From NCBI GenBank assembly GCA_037893245.1, contig JBAIAA010000890.1, forward strand, positions 744,001 to 808,000: 64,000 bases of DNA, given 5' to 3'. This DNA is from Crossaster papposus. Taxonomy: Eukaryota > Echinodermata > Asteroidea > Velatida > Solasteridae. Position 1 is the stretch's first letter; each line of letters starts with the position of its first letter. The translations under genes and the position numbers were made by a program. Under the pieces are notes generated by a model. The model did not search any database. It was given only the letters and a program-made list of their open reading frames with translations, and was not told where the DNA came from. This document shows, piece after piece, positions 13,187 through 24,628 of the stretch.

Positions 13187-15357
13187 CCGTAATTTCCTGC
13201 GGTAAAGCCGCGGCTTATCTGACTTTCTAGACCACAAAAACATCGCCGCGCCTTATCTTTCGGTGCGCCTTATATGATGTCGCTTGATTTCAAAGTGACG
13301 GTCTTTGTGTGAAGAATTCTTTGAACGCCGTAATCTTACTCAATAATGCGGTCAACCAATTAGCTCAACTCTTCGGACATTGTGACCGTGTTTCCATTCT
13401 AACAATGCCGTGATGTGTTGATCCCCTATGAATGTGCTTACCCTCCAACAATGCCACGATGTGTTGATTCCCCCCCCCCCCCCCCCCCCCCACGACCGTG
13501 CTTTTATTCCAACAATGCCGCAATGTGTCGACCCCCTTTTTCTTTCTGGCCGTTTTCTTTCATTCCGAAAATTATTATTATTCAGGGTGACTGAGTGATG
13601 AGCCGACCAAGTTTCTTGAAAAGACCAACATCAAAGCCCTCAGCACCGCTCACTACTTCCCCAGTGACAAAATCGTTATCCAACCCTGAAGTCCAGTTAA
13701 AAAAATCTTCATTACCATTGGGTGTTGACGTTCTCTCAACACAAACTGCTTCTCAATAAATGTTGTCCCGGCCCGCTTATCTCCAACAAAGATACATATT
13801 GTATTTACTTACACTAACCCTCGCCTGGCAGTTATTTAATTTATTTAAAAGGCGTTTGTCAATGTATTTCTCGAGCGAATTGATTTATTTCGCCATAATC
13901 GTTCCCCTATACGAATCTGGCGATAATTAAGGGCGCCCTCAATAAGCCCAGATATATACGGACGGCGGGCCGCGGAACAAATAAACGGCTAGCTTGTTAT
14001 TGGATAAAACTAACACTACACTCTAAAAACAAAGTGTCAAAATCTGCTGAGTAAATGTGTTGGGTACAAAAGTTGAGTACTTTCTTACCCAATTATGGGT
14101 TAAGTGGCAATTTGACCAGTACCCTTCAAAAAGTAACTTTGACCTTTTGATTGAGCAACCGAAAATATTGAAGTTGTAAGCAACGTTAGTGTAAGAAAGA
14201 ACTTTTGCCTAGCTATTAGGTCAAGTTGACCTTGCAGCGTACAACAAAATAGGCATTATGCCCTCAAATAGGTAAATATTGCCTCGAAATGGGTACATTT
14301 TGCCCATCTGTTGCCTTCTCGAAATGACATCAACATTCAAGATGGCAGACCGTGGAGTTGCGAACGTGCTGCGAATAGTGGGATTCGAAATCGCCGATTT
14401 CTCGGTTTGAAGGTAATTATTTACTTGTTACAATGTACAGATCAATGAAATACGTTATTGTGAAAACGTGGGCTATGTTCTGCATTATTTTGAAGTTTGT
14501 TTGTTTTATTTGGGATAAAATAAGATTGATGATTGGATTGCAGTGTCACGTTGTGAACAACGTACACATTCATGTACGTATACGTACATGTACATGTACA
14601 TGTACATGTCATGCATGTGCATGCGTTGTAACATTGAAATTGTTCAAACCGCAGTTATTATTTGGTCTGCCCGACATCACTCTCTATCAACAGAGTATGA
14701 AACTGGCGTGGGTCTTGGGGGTGGGGGACGACTGGTAATTAAATACAGCGAAACGTCGACAGTCCCCGGTCTGTTAAAACATGGAGCTATAAACACGTAG
14801 CTCCATGGTTTAAGTACAACTTCAATATTGCATGTAAAAACTAAGGATAATTGTTCAAGTTACATATTGCATTTCCCTTGTATTTTTCTTTCGCAGAAAT
14901 GACAGGACACCGGGTATTCCAACCACTGATGATTCCATAACAGATTTGATGTCGAAGGTTGGATAAAGGATTTAATTCAAGAATTAATAACACATTATCA
15001 CTAGCACATTATTCAGTTGCTGTTGTAGAGGAAGAACACTCAATTCGTTATTTATAATATTCTGTATAGTTTGATCACAAGAGACAAAGTTCTAGCTGTG
15101 TTGCACAGTGCACACAAGGCTACACAACTTGCAAATTGATAATTTCTTTTGTACAATTTTCCATCTGTTTTATGAGAAGTTAAATATCATGTTGTGGCCT
15201 TAGTAAATTGAATCAACACACAACATAAAACAAAATACAATGTGTCAAGATACACAAAGGTAGGTTCAAGTCAATGTACATGTATAATTTACACAACAGC
15301 TGTTGTTTTGTGGTTTATTTCCCTTAATTGGCTGTAATCTTGTAGCAGTTTGCTATT

Positions 15358-16036
15358 ATATTAAAATAATTGAATTAACTTCAGGTTTGAACTTACAAAA
15401 TGTATGTGGACAATATTTAAACATAACACTGGTAGGTTATTTGCATTGATGATTGTTTGAGTGGTGGTGAGTGTTAGGATTTTGCCTTTAAAAGCATGAC
15501 ATTTGGTTGTCATGAGAAAGATATTTTGCCATAGGACCACCACAGATTTATCCTTTGAATACAAGCAATAACATCACAATTTTCAAAATGGCTGCCCCAC
15601 TATGTGTGAGGAGATTCAGACCCAAATTTCTAAGGCATTACAAACTGTTTTAGTTAAATATGCTCACAAAATGAATGTAAACTTGAATGAAGTATTTTAA
15701 ACAAATTGTAATCTTAATTTAATAACTGTCAATTAAAATAAACAAATGAATAAAGAAGGTGAAAAGTAAAATTGTTATTCATGTCCATGTCACTGGAGTA
15801 TGCTGTAAAAAAAATAGTTTGTATTAAATTGACACAACTGTTGGGGGAAAAGTGCTCAATAGCTGAGTAAAAAGCAGGTACGTACACAGGTGTTGGGTAA
15901 CGTTGAACCAACTGGGTATCAAAAGGGTACTCATTTATTGGGTATAATTTTGACGCAACGAAATTGGGTAAGAAATTTGACGTCGCTGTTGGGTAAACGT
16001 TTTACACAGAAGTTGAGTAAATGTTGACACAACCCC
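15358..16036. repeat. 679-bp block P, left copy
   Basis: This block recurs at 22986-23664 at a constant offset of 7,628 bp, apparently without differences. The two copies bracket the 7-kb composite. The right edge overlaps the truncated A1 repeat by two bases (CC), a microhomology junction. No gene is seen in it. Confidence 0.85.
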
Positions 16037-16080
16037 GATTCCAGAGTCAACATCTCAATTTTTGTTCAGCAAATTTTATC

Positions 16081-19000
16081 AAAAGAAACATTTTCTCCGT
16101 AGATAGCAAAATATCCGGTCGGATTTCTACTGTTGTTTCGTTTTCTTTTAAAAATGTACTGAGTAGAGTGTCTCATAGACATCCCAGGAACGATATTATC
16201 GGGTTTGATGATATTATCGGTGGCTTTCGTGACCTTTTGAAGGCATCGAGTATGGACCTCCCCAGTTGCCGGTTACCGTTAGGCCTAAGCTGGGCTCCGC
16301 TTGTTGTAGGGCGATACAGCCGCAGAAAAAAACACCGTAAACGTAAAGAGCCTACACGTTTTGTCACTTGAATTCCTCTTCTTTTCGATTCCTGGGATGC
16401 TCCAATTATGCTGCTCCAGCTGAAGAAGCCGTCACATAGGCTTACTCTTGGTTAGTGGTCGTCGCTGCCTGATAAGTCAAACAAAACTGTGACCACCGAT
16501 GGATCCCGTAATAAACGCGGATGTACTCCGCGTCACAGCCCCGGTCTACGCACCGCCGTTCATACTGCTGCAGTCGACGGTCGACGGGCGGCGTGTGTTC
16601 GCACGCCCAGTGCCCACCTTGTTCGAGCCACTCGGAGCAAGCATGCATGGTTCATTTTCAAAAACTTACAACCCTAGTGAGTGGTGGGCTCTTCAGTGAT
16701 GTTTTCTCACTTGTGAGTTCATCGTGGCGTGAATACAGAATAGCTTCAACTCAAGTTCAAGCATGTCAAATTTTGTGGAATTCGAGGTGAGGGTTTTCCA
16801 ATTATCATAAGTCTAGCCCGCAGTCTGGGCAATATGTTTTGTTGTTGCAGTTCGTCCGTCATTGTCCGTGTTTACTGTCGGACAGTGACGTGACTTGATG
16901 TAGGCTGTGCTGCCACGGCTTAACTGGCGCAAATAAGTCTCTTGTGATTAGTGCTTTTGAACCGGAAAACATGACAAAAAATGATGTTAAGCTGCACATG
17001 CCTGTTCGTCTAACGTTAGTTAGAATTACACAAGTTAGTTGAATTAAAAAATTGTTCCAAGGGATAGCCTAAATTTAAACAAGGTTTTCGGAATACTGAG
17101 GAGTATATGGGCCTAGCCCTAGGCTACCTAGGCTATTTGATTTTACGTTTGAGTTCTAACAAATGTGCATGGCCATAGACTGGGTAGACTCATTCATCGG
17201 GCCCTAGTTGAAATAATAATGACAGGCTATGCCTAGGCTGTATCAATATGCCTAGGCCTACATATGTGCTTGTATAGCATGTATTGCTTGGCTTAATTAG
17301 CATATTCAGTTCACAGCTAACATAAGCAAGCGTTGACCACAATTCCTGCATTTGGTTTGTGATATAGGGCCTAGTACTAGTAGTAAGGCCACCTTTTCCT
17401 TTGCTGGATTAGTAAATAGGAGCAAAGCAATTTTGGTCACACAGGCATGAGATTTTCGACTAAAAATAGGCCTAAAAGACGTGAATAAAATAATAATAAT
17501 AATAAAAAATATAAAATAAATAAAATAAAAATAGATAAATAAATAAATAAATAACAAAAATAAATAAATGGTCTCTTTGCGATTACATGCCATTTAAAAA
17601 GGGGTAGGTAGGTAGGAAAGTATTCCCCATTCATATACAGTATATAATTATTGCAGAATTGTATAAACTGCTTCTAAGGTTGAGGCAGACCTCCATTTAG
17701 CTGCTTGTGGTTTCTTCTGCTTACTCGTATTGATTTCGGTCGGTCTTATTAGCTCCATGGTGAGCTATCTGGTCACAGGTTCTTAGGGTGGTCATGGCTT
17801 GTAACATTTTGTGTCTACTAAATATTTGAGCGCCTTGTATTTGACAGTTGTAATTTTTCTCTTATATAATTATAGCACTTGGGCTTGCTTTTGTCTACAA
17901 TCATGTGACAATTGTTCCGAAGTTCGCTATTCACTTCCTAGTCACATAGTTACATTTGCTAATTTTGTGGCAATTTTGTACGCAGGCGACAGCATTAATT
18001 GTTTAATTCTACGAATCTACTGTTTGAAACGTATTTGTGGCAGATCTCTGCCCTGTGTTTCGATGTTTAATCTTAATTAAGAAATAAAAAATAAATAAAA
18101 ACAAAATGTCAGGATTAACCTGAAATCCGGGCCAAGAAGTCCTCATGCTTATCATTAACAATTACAAAGAAAAACTGTGAAACCCATAGCCTGCATTTTT
18201 CCAGTAACAGAACTTGAGCAACACAGCCTATGTACTTGGCAACAGACAACTGCTGCGTTGAGTTTTCTTTTTTGTTTGCAGGATGGCCAGACCACGCGGT
18301 TCCAAAAAGTTCATCAAGAACAGGGACTAAAGGGCAGGCTAAAGTCAACGTTCCACGATCTCAAACATTCACCCGGACACAGGACATAAACATCGGTCGC
18401 AGTGTGGACATTTCTCGCCCTCAAGTCCGACCTGTTTGGACAGAAGTTTGTCTGATTGCTTGATGGATTGATTTGGATTTCGATTTCAAGTTGAAATCGG
18501 TGGATAACCGTCGTCAAGTGCGGGGACAATTTATCTCTAACTACTACTGGAATTTGATGGAAATATGTCGACAAATGTATAAGTATCCTTTGTATGATTT
18601 TAGTTATAATAGTTAATTGGTTCTTAACAGGTAGAGTAAGCTATCGTGGCAAAACATGCAGTAATGTATAGCCCACCATTACTACCTGAGCTATAGTGGC
18701 GTCATCGCTAGTTTGTTTACATGTACGTTTTTCTATGGGAGGGAAGTCGAGACGCCAGACGACGTAAAGACAGACTCATAGAGGGGCGCGCATGTTTACG
18801 GAGCGCGACGTCATTGCTTCTCCCGCCATTTGACCTTGAAATGTAGCAAGTTACACGCGCAGCGTGTATGGCATGCATGGGCCGTTCATAGCGGCGTGTA
18901 TGACCTGCATGTAGGCTAAATGTACCTTGTTTGTTACAATGTATCCTTTTTGACATGGTTTGTCGTTTAATCCTAGCCTAGTACGTTGATGCATGTAGAT

Positions 19001-21065
19001 GTACATGTGCATATATCTGTAATAACAGTAACACTTATGTGAATATATTTCAATGCGACACATATAAGTTTGATTTTTGTTTCGAGTTCATTCGGGTTAC
19101 AGAGTTGCACGAATCTCCTGTTATTACATTGTTTTTATTGGTGTACAATGTACTTTAGAGGGTTGTGTTTAAGGATTTTTAATTTTATTGCACGGCTACC
19201 GTTTGCCTATAGTTATACCAACTTATTTGGTTCACATGGGAGTTTCATGATACTGAGTCGCCGCTAAGGACTGGAAATACGTTTAGCCATTTGTTTCTCA
19301 ATCCATATGCGGTTTTCCTGCAGGTTTTTGTTATTTGCCTTTCCTTGGAGCAGTGCACAGTTACGAAGCATTGTCTTCTTGTGGAACATGTACGTGTAAT
19401 ATCATTATGATATCAATAGCTGTGTCACAGCCTTTAATATGCGGATAATGCATAACAATACATTGTGCTCCTTTTGCATTGTGGGACTTTTATGATAACG
19501 GGCCTCGGGCATTCGTTCTCGTTTCCAAAGGGAAAGGGTACCGTTAAATTCCGTGTTAAATAATTTGAGGCCCATGCCGGTTCATATGATGTATTACCCC
19601 TCTGGGGAGTCGTTTGGTTAAATAGGGCCGAAACAGCTAGGGCTCTCGTTGGGTCCAGGTCATTTGGACAACTGTTGAGTGACAGCAAGTTTGTGTATGG
19701 TATAGTCAAGTCCGCAAGACTTGAGCGCTCACTCTTGTATGAGCATTTTGCCAGTGCCTCCTGTTAAAGGTAGTATACACCATTTGCAGAAATCGAAAAT
19801 GATTAATACCGAATTATTAAGAAGTATCTTACTCAGTTGAAAGTGAATAATGATTCTGGGCATTCAGCAAGGGGATTGCGCTAGATATCCTGTAATTATT
19901 CCAAAAAAAAGGAATTTTATAAAGAAAAATTTGCGATCGCCGGACGACGATCGCGAAAAGACAAAGATAACATAAGAATAGCGGCTCGACCCCGGTTGGA
20001 GGCAAATGCTGTTTTTCGTGTTTTTCTCGACATCCATGATTGTAAAACTTCGGTTAAGTCAGTTAACCCTGACTCCCTCACCATTGTTATTAAACACCAT
20101 ACAATTCCTTCAAAATCCTCCAACTTCCTTTGTTGTGTAGGGAGTTGGGGTTAAACGATATTTACTATGGAATACAACCCCCCCCCCCCCCCAAAATCGA
20201 CCCATTCATGATAATTCAAGCAATTACCAATGGGGTATGTTACCTTTAAGGTCGGTCAGATGAGACGTTGTTTGTCGTTTTTGCCTGGTATCAATTCTGG
20301 AGTATGCATACTCGGCTGCCAATTGGAGCCGGAAGGGAATTTCCTCCTGTTTTTTCTCCTCAAATTTTATGATTAAGTCAGAGCTTAAAATGAGGTTTTG
20401 TCAGGAGTTTTTCGCCCTTCCCATAATTGAATATCAGCTTGGTGAAAGTTAATTACATGTATAAACGCGGCAATAAGCCTCAATTTTATTATTTGTGTAC
20501 ATAACACTGCACAGCAATATATAGTGCTCCTAAAAACGCTATGGGACTTTCCTTTGGGTTTATTACGGGCCTCGGGCATTTCATTGTTCTTGTTTCCAAA
20601 GGGAAAGAAATGTTAAATCATTTCATGCCCATGCGGCTTCAATAAATGTATTACCCCTGGGGTCGTTTGGTTTAAGAGGGCCGAAACAGGGCTCTGATGG
20701 GGTCCAGGCCATTGGGACAACTTAACTGTTGATAGGATCTGAATTTCGCGCCCCATGGCCTCCATCGGCCATGCTAATTAATAATTATTCATTTGGGCAC
20801 TAACGATTTGTCGGCACTAATGTCCACTGGAAAGGCAAGGGTGGGGCCGGCGTGGGGGACGCTTGTGACCTTCGGGATGAGTTGGGTCGAGACCGATATG
20901 ATTATCCGGCTTACATGATTATTGTTTACAATGGTGTCCGACTGTGACTGGTCCGACATTCTCCCGCGCGTTTTTGTTTATGCTGGGGCTCACTCTCTCT
21001 CACTCCTGTTTTGTTTTTATGGAGGGTCCCTGTCCGTCTTCTCCTGGTGGGCGCGCAGGCGCGTG
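16081..21065. other. Y, internal region of composite copy 1
   Basis: About 5 kb without a recognised gene. A frame ending at 16371 closes with a basic tail (RYSRRKKHRKRKEPTRF) and is kept in copy 2 (ending 47307), but has no known domain. An AT microsatellite lies at 17487-17570. A pyrimidine-rich TTTGCAG acceptor-like site precedes a short ATG frame at 18282. A degenerate internal duplication of about 220 bp links 19455-19680 with 20510-20725 (shared GGGCCTCGGGCATT, GTTTCCAAAGGGAAAG, GGGCCGAAACAG). The TTAA-flanked MITE lies at 19768-20245. Confidence 0.5.
19768..20245. mobile_element. TTAA-flanked MITE, copy 1
   Basis: Flanked by TTAA (19764-19767 and 20246-20249). Terminal inverted repeats start AGGTAGTATACACCATT on one side and AGGTAACATACCCCATT on the other. 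It contains a GCGATCG...CGATCGC dyad near 19932-19953 and a C run at 20170. TTAA duplications suggest piggyBac- or Kolobok-type mobilisation. Related copies lie at 50717-51196 and, inverted, at 32280-32639. A minus-strand frame here resembles one in the other copies, but this reflects DNA similarity, not a gene. Confidence 0.75.
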
Positions 21066-21565
21066 TGGCAATTTATTACGGATTCAGACAGCCAGTAACG
21101 CAAGTCCTCACATTTAGCGGCCTAATAATCAAATCCGGCAGTAAATTATATTTTATGCAAATTGCTCTGTTGTCATAGCGCTCGCGAATTTCCCGAGGCT
21201 AGATTTTCCTGACCGAAGTTAACATCGGTAGATGGAAGCAACTTTGTGGTTGCATGACGGTTGCCTCTTTGGCAATGGGCATTTGGTTGCCCTGTGTTGG
21301 TGGGCCTGGTGTTGCCCATAGGGGATTGGTGTTCCCCTTGACCGGTCGGGCCTGGTGTTGCCCATTTTAATGGTCGGGCCTGGTGTTGCCCGGGGGCCTG
21401 GTGTTGCCCGGGGGCCTGGGTGGCCCAAATTGTTTATTTGTTGAATTGTTTCCTTTTGCTACCGGTATGCCCTTTAACTGGTATCCGGAATAAAACATAC
21501 TGCCATTTTCGAGGCTGTGGCATCACTCAATAACTTGTCTCCTTTGTGGTTTATTTGAGTCGAAG
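21066..21565. repeat. B1 repeat of composite copy 1 (500 bp)
   Basis: Starts TGGCAATTTATTACGG, ends GAGTCGAAG. It contains a dyad TAGCGCTCG...GAGGCTA (21176-21201) and a GC-rich minisatellite of GGCCTGGTGTTGCCC units (21290-21425). It matches B2 at 22482-22981 over its full length. Both carry one 18-bp minisatellite unit that the B repeats of copy 2 lack. Confidence 0.85.
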
Positions 21566-21571
21566 TATAAC

Positions 21572-21945
21572 TCCTTTTACCGTTACACGGTAAAAGGTTT
21601 TATACACAGCGAAAGCTCATGCGGCCTCCTTACCCTCTCATGGCATTTCTTTGACATTTACACCCTCATCGAATTTAGCACTAAGTGCAAGGTCAACAAA
21701 CTCTTGCCTGGGCCGGCGGTAGAAATTGAATTTTAGTTCATGTCATGCTATCCCCATATAAGGGTTAATTATGCAAAAGGTAAAAAGGTCAGCAGTATGC
21801 AAATTTGTACAGTTAACTTTTGGCCAATGAGAATCATGGGTTCCGCGTGGGTAAGCTGGGCTTTTGGCGGGTTAGAGTTTTATAGCCACTCTGTCACAGC
21901 CGATTCCAGAGTCAACATCTCAATTTTTGTTCAGCAAATTTTATC
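21572..21945. repeat. A2 repeat of composite copy 1 (374 bp)
   Basis: Starts with a perfect hairpin (CCTTTTACCGT, loop TAC, ACGGTAAAAGG, 21573-21597) and ends TTCAGCAAATTTTATC. It sits directly after B1 and TATAAC. The last 46 bp reappear as the truncated A1 at 16035-16080, and full versions occur in copy 2. Confidence 0.85.
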
Positions 21946-22481
21946 CCACCACCACCCCAATGTCTCCACCAATTTTTGAGTTGGTTCCCATTATAGCATT
22001 CGCATAGGTGTCATGCGGTCATGTTGATGTTGCATTATGATGTACATATTCATAATTAGATTCTAGCAATTTTATCTTTTGTTCACAATATAGCGCTCGC
22101 ATGTGTCATGAGGCTATGTTCAGGGTACTCACAGATTTCATCAATTCTGGGGTTTATGGTGACATTCCAATATACACTGTAGCGCTCGAAAGTTTCCCGA
22201 GGCTAATATATGATTTATACTGTACTCATAGATGTCCTTGGTTGGCTTTTTATAGTTTATAATCCTAAATAGCGCTCGAACGTATCATGAGGCTATAATA
22301 TGTTCCCAATATTGCTGTACTCAGCATAAACATCTCTGCTTCTAATATAGCACTTACAAATGTAAAGGTCCCCTTTTTACTCATGGAATTCACTACAGTG
22401 TTTGCAGGTATCATGAAACTATTTTCATAGGCTGTAATAATGAATTTATCTTTGGCATTAAATATTATGTTTTCCCCTGCC
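21946..22481. repeat. X region with ~90-bp degenerate tandem units carrying TAGC...GCTA dyads
   Basis: At least four 26-28-bp imperfect dyads of the form TAGCGCTCG-spacer-C(A/C)TGAGGCTA or close variants start at 21994, 22091, 22180 and 22270, with a weaker one near 22348. Spacing is about 80-97 bp. The same dyad sits inside both B repeats (21176 and 22592). The form, two arms around an 8-9-bp spacer, recalls tyrosine recombinase sites, but that is inference. No ORF is supported. Confidence 0.6.
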
Positions 22482-22981
22482 TGGCAATTTATTACGGATT
22501 CAGACAGCCAGTAACGCAAGTCCTCACATTTAGCGGCCTAATAATCAAATCCGGCAGTAAATTATATTTTATGCAAATTGCTCTGTTGTCATAGCGCTCG
22601 CGAATTTCCCGAGGCTAGATTTTCCTGACCGAAGTTAACATCGGTAGATGGAAGCAACTTTGTGGTTGCATGACGGTTGCCTCTTTGGCAATGGGCATTT
22701 GGTTGCCCTGTGTTGGTGGGCCTGGTGTTGCCCATAGGGGATTGGTGTTCCCCTTGACCGGTCGGGCCTGGTGTTGCCCATTTTAATGGTCGGGCCTGGT
22801 GTTGCCCGGGGGCCTGGTGTTGCCCGGGGGCCTGGGTGGCCCAAATTGTTTATTTGTTGAATTGTTTCCTTTTGCTACCGGTATGCCCTTTAACTGGTAT
22901 CCGGAATAAAACATACTGCCATTTTCGAGGCTGTGGCATCACTCAATAACTTGTCTCCTTTGTGGTTTATTTGAGTCGAAG
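22482..22981. repeat. B2 repeat of composite copy 1 (500 bp)
   Basis: Same start (TGGCAATTTATTACGG) and end (GAGTCGAAG) as B1, including the extra 18-bp unit and the CTCCTTTG variant near 22955. It is followed by TATAAT and block P. Confidence 0.85.
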
Positions 22982-22985
22982 TATA

Positions 22986-23664
22986 ATATTAAAATAATTG
23001 AATTAACTTCAGGTTTGAACTTACAAAATGTATGTGGACAATATTTAAACATAACACTGGTAGGTTATTTGCATTGATGATTGTTTGAGTGGTGGTGAGT
23101 GTTAGGATTTTGCCTTTAAAAGCATGACATTTGGTTGTCATGAGAAAGATATTTTGCCATAGGACCACCACAGATTTATCCTTTGAATACAAGCAATAAC
23201 ATCACAATTTTCAAAATGGCTGCCCCACTATGTGTGAGGAGATTCAGACCCAAATTTCTAAGGCATTACAAACTGTTTTAGTTAAATATGCTCACAAAAT
23301 GAATGTAAACTTGAATGAAGTATTTTAAACAAATTGTAATCTTAATTTAATAACTGTCAATTAAAATAAACAAATGAATAAAGAAGGTGAAAAGTAAAAT
23401 TGTTATTCATGTCCATGTCACTGGAGTATGCTGTAAAAAAAATAGTTTGTATTAAATTGACACAACTGTTGGGGGAAAAGTGCTCAATAGCTGAGTAAAA
23501 AGCAGGTACGTACACAGGTGTTGGGTAACGTTGAACCAACTGGGTATCAAAAGGGTACTCATTTATTGGGTATAATTTTGACGCAACGAAATTGGGTAAG
23601 AAATTTGACGTCGCTGTTGGGTAAACGTTTTACACAGAAGTTGAGTAAATGTTGACACAACCCC
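22986..23664. repeat. 679-bp block P, right copy
   Basis: Second copy of the block at 15358-16036. Its left edge joins the B2 end of the composite through TATAAT. To its right the sequence continues to the right terminus of the CACTCTAAAAA element, so this copy sits in what looks like the original context. Confidence 0.85.
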
Positions 23665-24628
23665 TGTTGCGTAGCGTTTTACCCCGCAAACGACCATGTT
23701 CCCTTTTAACCACCACAAAGAGTACGATTTTACGCAACATTGTGTACTTTTTTTTTAGAGTGTAAGAGTAGTGATGTATTAAACAAATATCTTATGAACG
23801 TGATTAACCAATTATAGGTTTGAAATAAAGGAAAAGAACTTTATTTAAAAACAAATCCCCTCTAAAAATCCCTTCCATATATTAAGTCAACTCTATGTTG
23901 TCTGATTACGTTGTCTGGAAAGAAACTATAATCACTGACTGACTGAACTTACCGGTACTACTGGTACTGAATTAATTTATAATCCCACGGACCAAAACAT
24001 TAAACGTGGTTTTGAAACCCGATATATGTGGGAGAGGCACGTGTATCGGCTTCCATTGTATAAACTCTGCGGTCAGGAACATCTGGTGTTTGCGATTGTT
24101 GATACATTTCGTGTCGGCTCACTCAATGGTTTTAGTTCATTGAACCTTATTTCTTTTGGAAAAAGACGCACCATTGCAGGGTCAGAAACCGCAATCACGC
24201 ACAGCTAGCTTTGGCTGGATGGATAATTAAAGGTACTTTGGATTTTTTCTTCATGGGACCAGCCCATGGGGTTACGGTTTAATTCATGCTTGGAATAGTG
24301 GGATCGTTCTAAGGCAACAAAATGACCCCAATCATGCACAGCGTTGGCTCGATGGATAAAGGTACTTTGGGTTTTTTCTTCATGGGACCAGCCCATGGGG
24401 TTACGGTTTAATTCATGCTTGGAATAATGGGATCGTTCTAAGGCAACAAAATGACCCCTTTCTGGCGATGTACCTACACCGGGTGGCGCCTGGTGTTATT
24501 TTGGGTGCGTTCAAGCATGCGCCTTATTCGGCAGTGCGCCTTATCTGTTGGCGTTTGAATTTTTTTTGGGTGATTTTAGGGACCTGCGCCTTAACCGCCG
24601 TGCGGCTTTACCGCAGGAAATTACGGTA

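Larger units (their letters stand above)
16035..22981. mobile_element. 7-kb composite, copy 1: split-direct-repeat (DIRS/Ngaro-type) architecture, A1 truncated
   Basis: The order is A1 (only its last 46 bp, 16035-16080), Y (16081-21065), B1 (21066-21565), TATAAC, A2 (21572-21945), X (21946-22481), B2 (22482-22981), then TATAAT. A1-internal-B1-A2-B2 is the split-direct-repeat layout described for PAT and Ngaro retrotransposons, which integrate circles by a tyrosine recombinase. Here X separates A2 from B2. No reverse transcriptase or recombinase is found in Y, so this would be a non-autonomous member. The same composite occurs at 46641-53897 in an unrelated context. Alternative reading: a long and a short non-autonomous element in tandem, moved together. 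The architecture is seen; the family is inference. Confidence 0.6.
14019..23762. mobile_element. TA-flanked element with CACTCTAAAAA ends, nested in the previous one
   Basis: The left end CACTCTAAAAACAAAGTG (14019) is matched by an inverse right end (CACTCTAAAAAAAAAGTAC read from 23762). TA flanks both sides (14017-14018, 23763-23764). Subterminal sequence on both sides is rich in TTGGGTA/GTTGAGTA motifs (14060-14115, 15890-16030 and 23518-23660), a common layout of non-autonomous elements. A (GTACAT)n-like stretch lies at 14574-14610. No transposase is recognisable. The middle is occupied by the 7-kb composite. Confidence 0.7.
13187..24626. mobile_element. TA-flanked DNA transposon with CCGTAATTTCCTGCGG ends, host of further insertions
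   Basis: The left end reads CCGTAATTTCCTGCGGTAAA at 13187. The right end is its perfect inverse, finishing at 24626; the match runs 25 bp. TA lies at 13185-13186 and 24627-24628, and the 1,483-bp family reads straight through when the element and one TA are removed. This gives firm boundaries and suggests Tc1/mariner/pogo-type insertion. GCGCCTTAT-containing subterminal motifs occur near both ends in the same orientation (about 13248-13275 and 24520-24545). A C run sits at 13469-13490. Most of the 11.4 kb is later insertions: only about 13187-14016 and 23765-24626 belong to this element. No transposase is visible in those parts. Confidence 0.85.

Noticed and set aside
17306-17593. Minus-strand ORF rich in Phe/Ile/Leu (also 48244-48531), possible membrane protein
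   Set aside because: Arises from an AATA/AATAAATA microsatellite; no conserved features.
19917-20123. Minus-strand ORF shared by three loci (also 50865-51071 and 32330-32551)
   Set aside because: It lies wholly within the TTAA MITE, is poorly conserved in length, and reflects shared transposon DNA.
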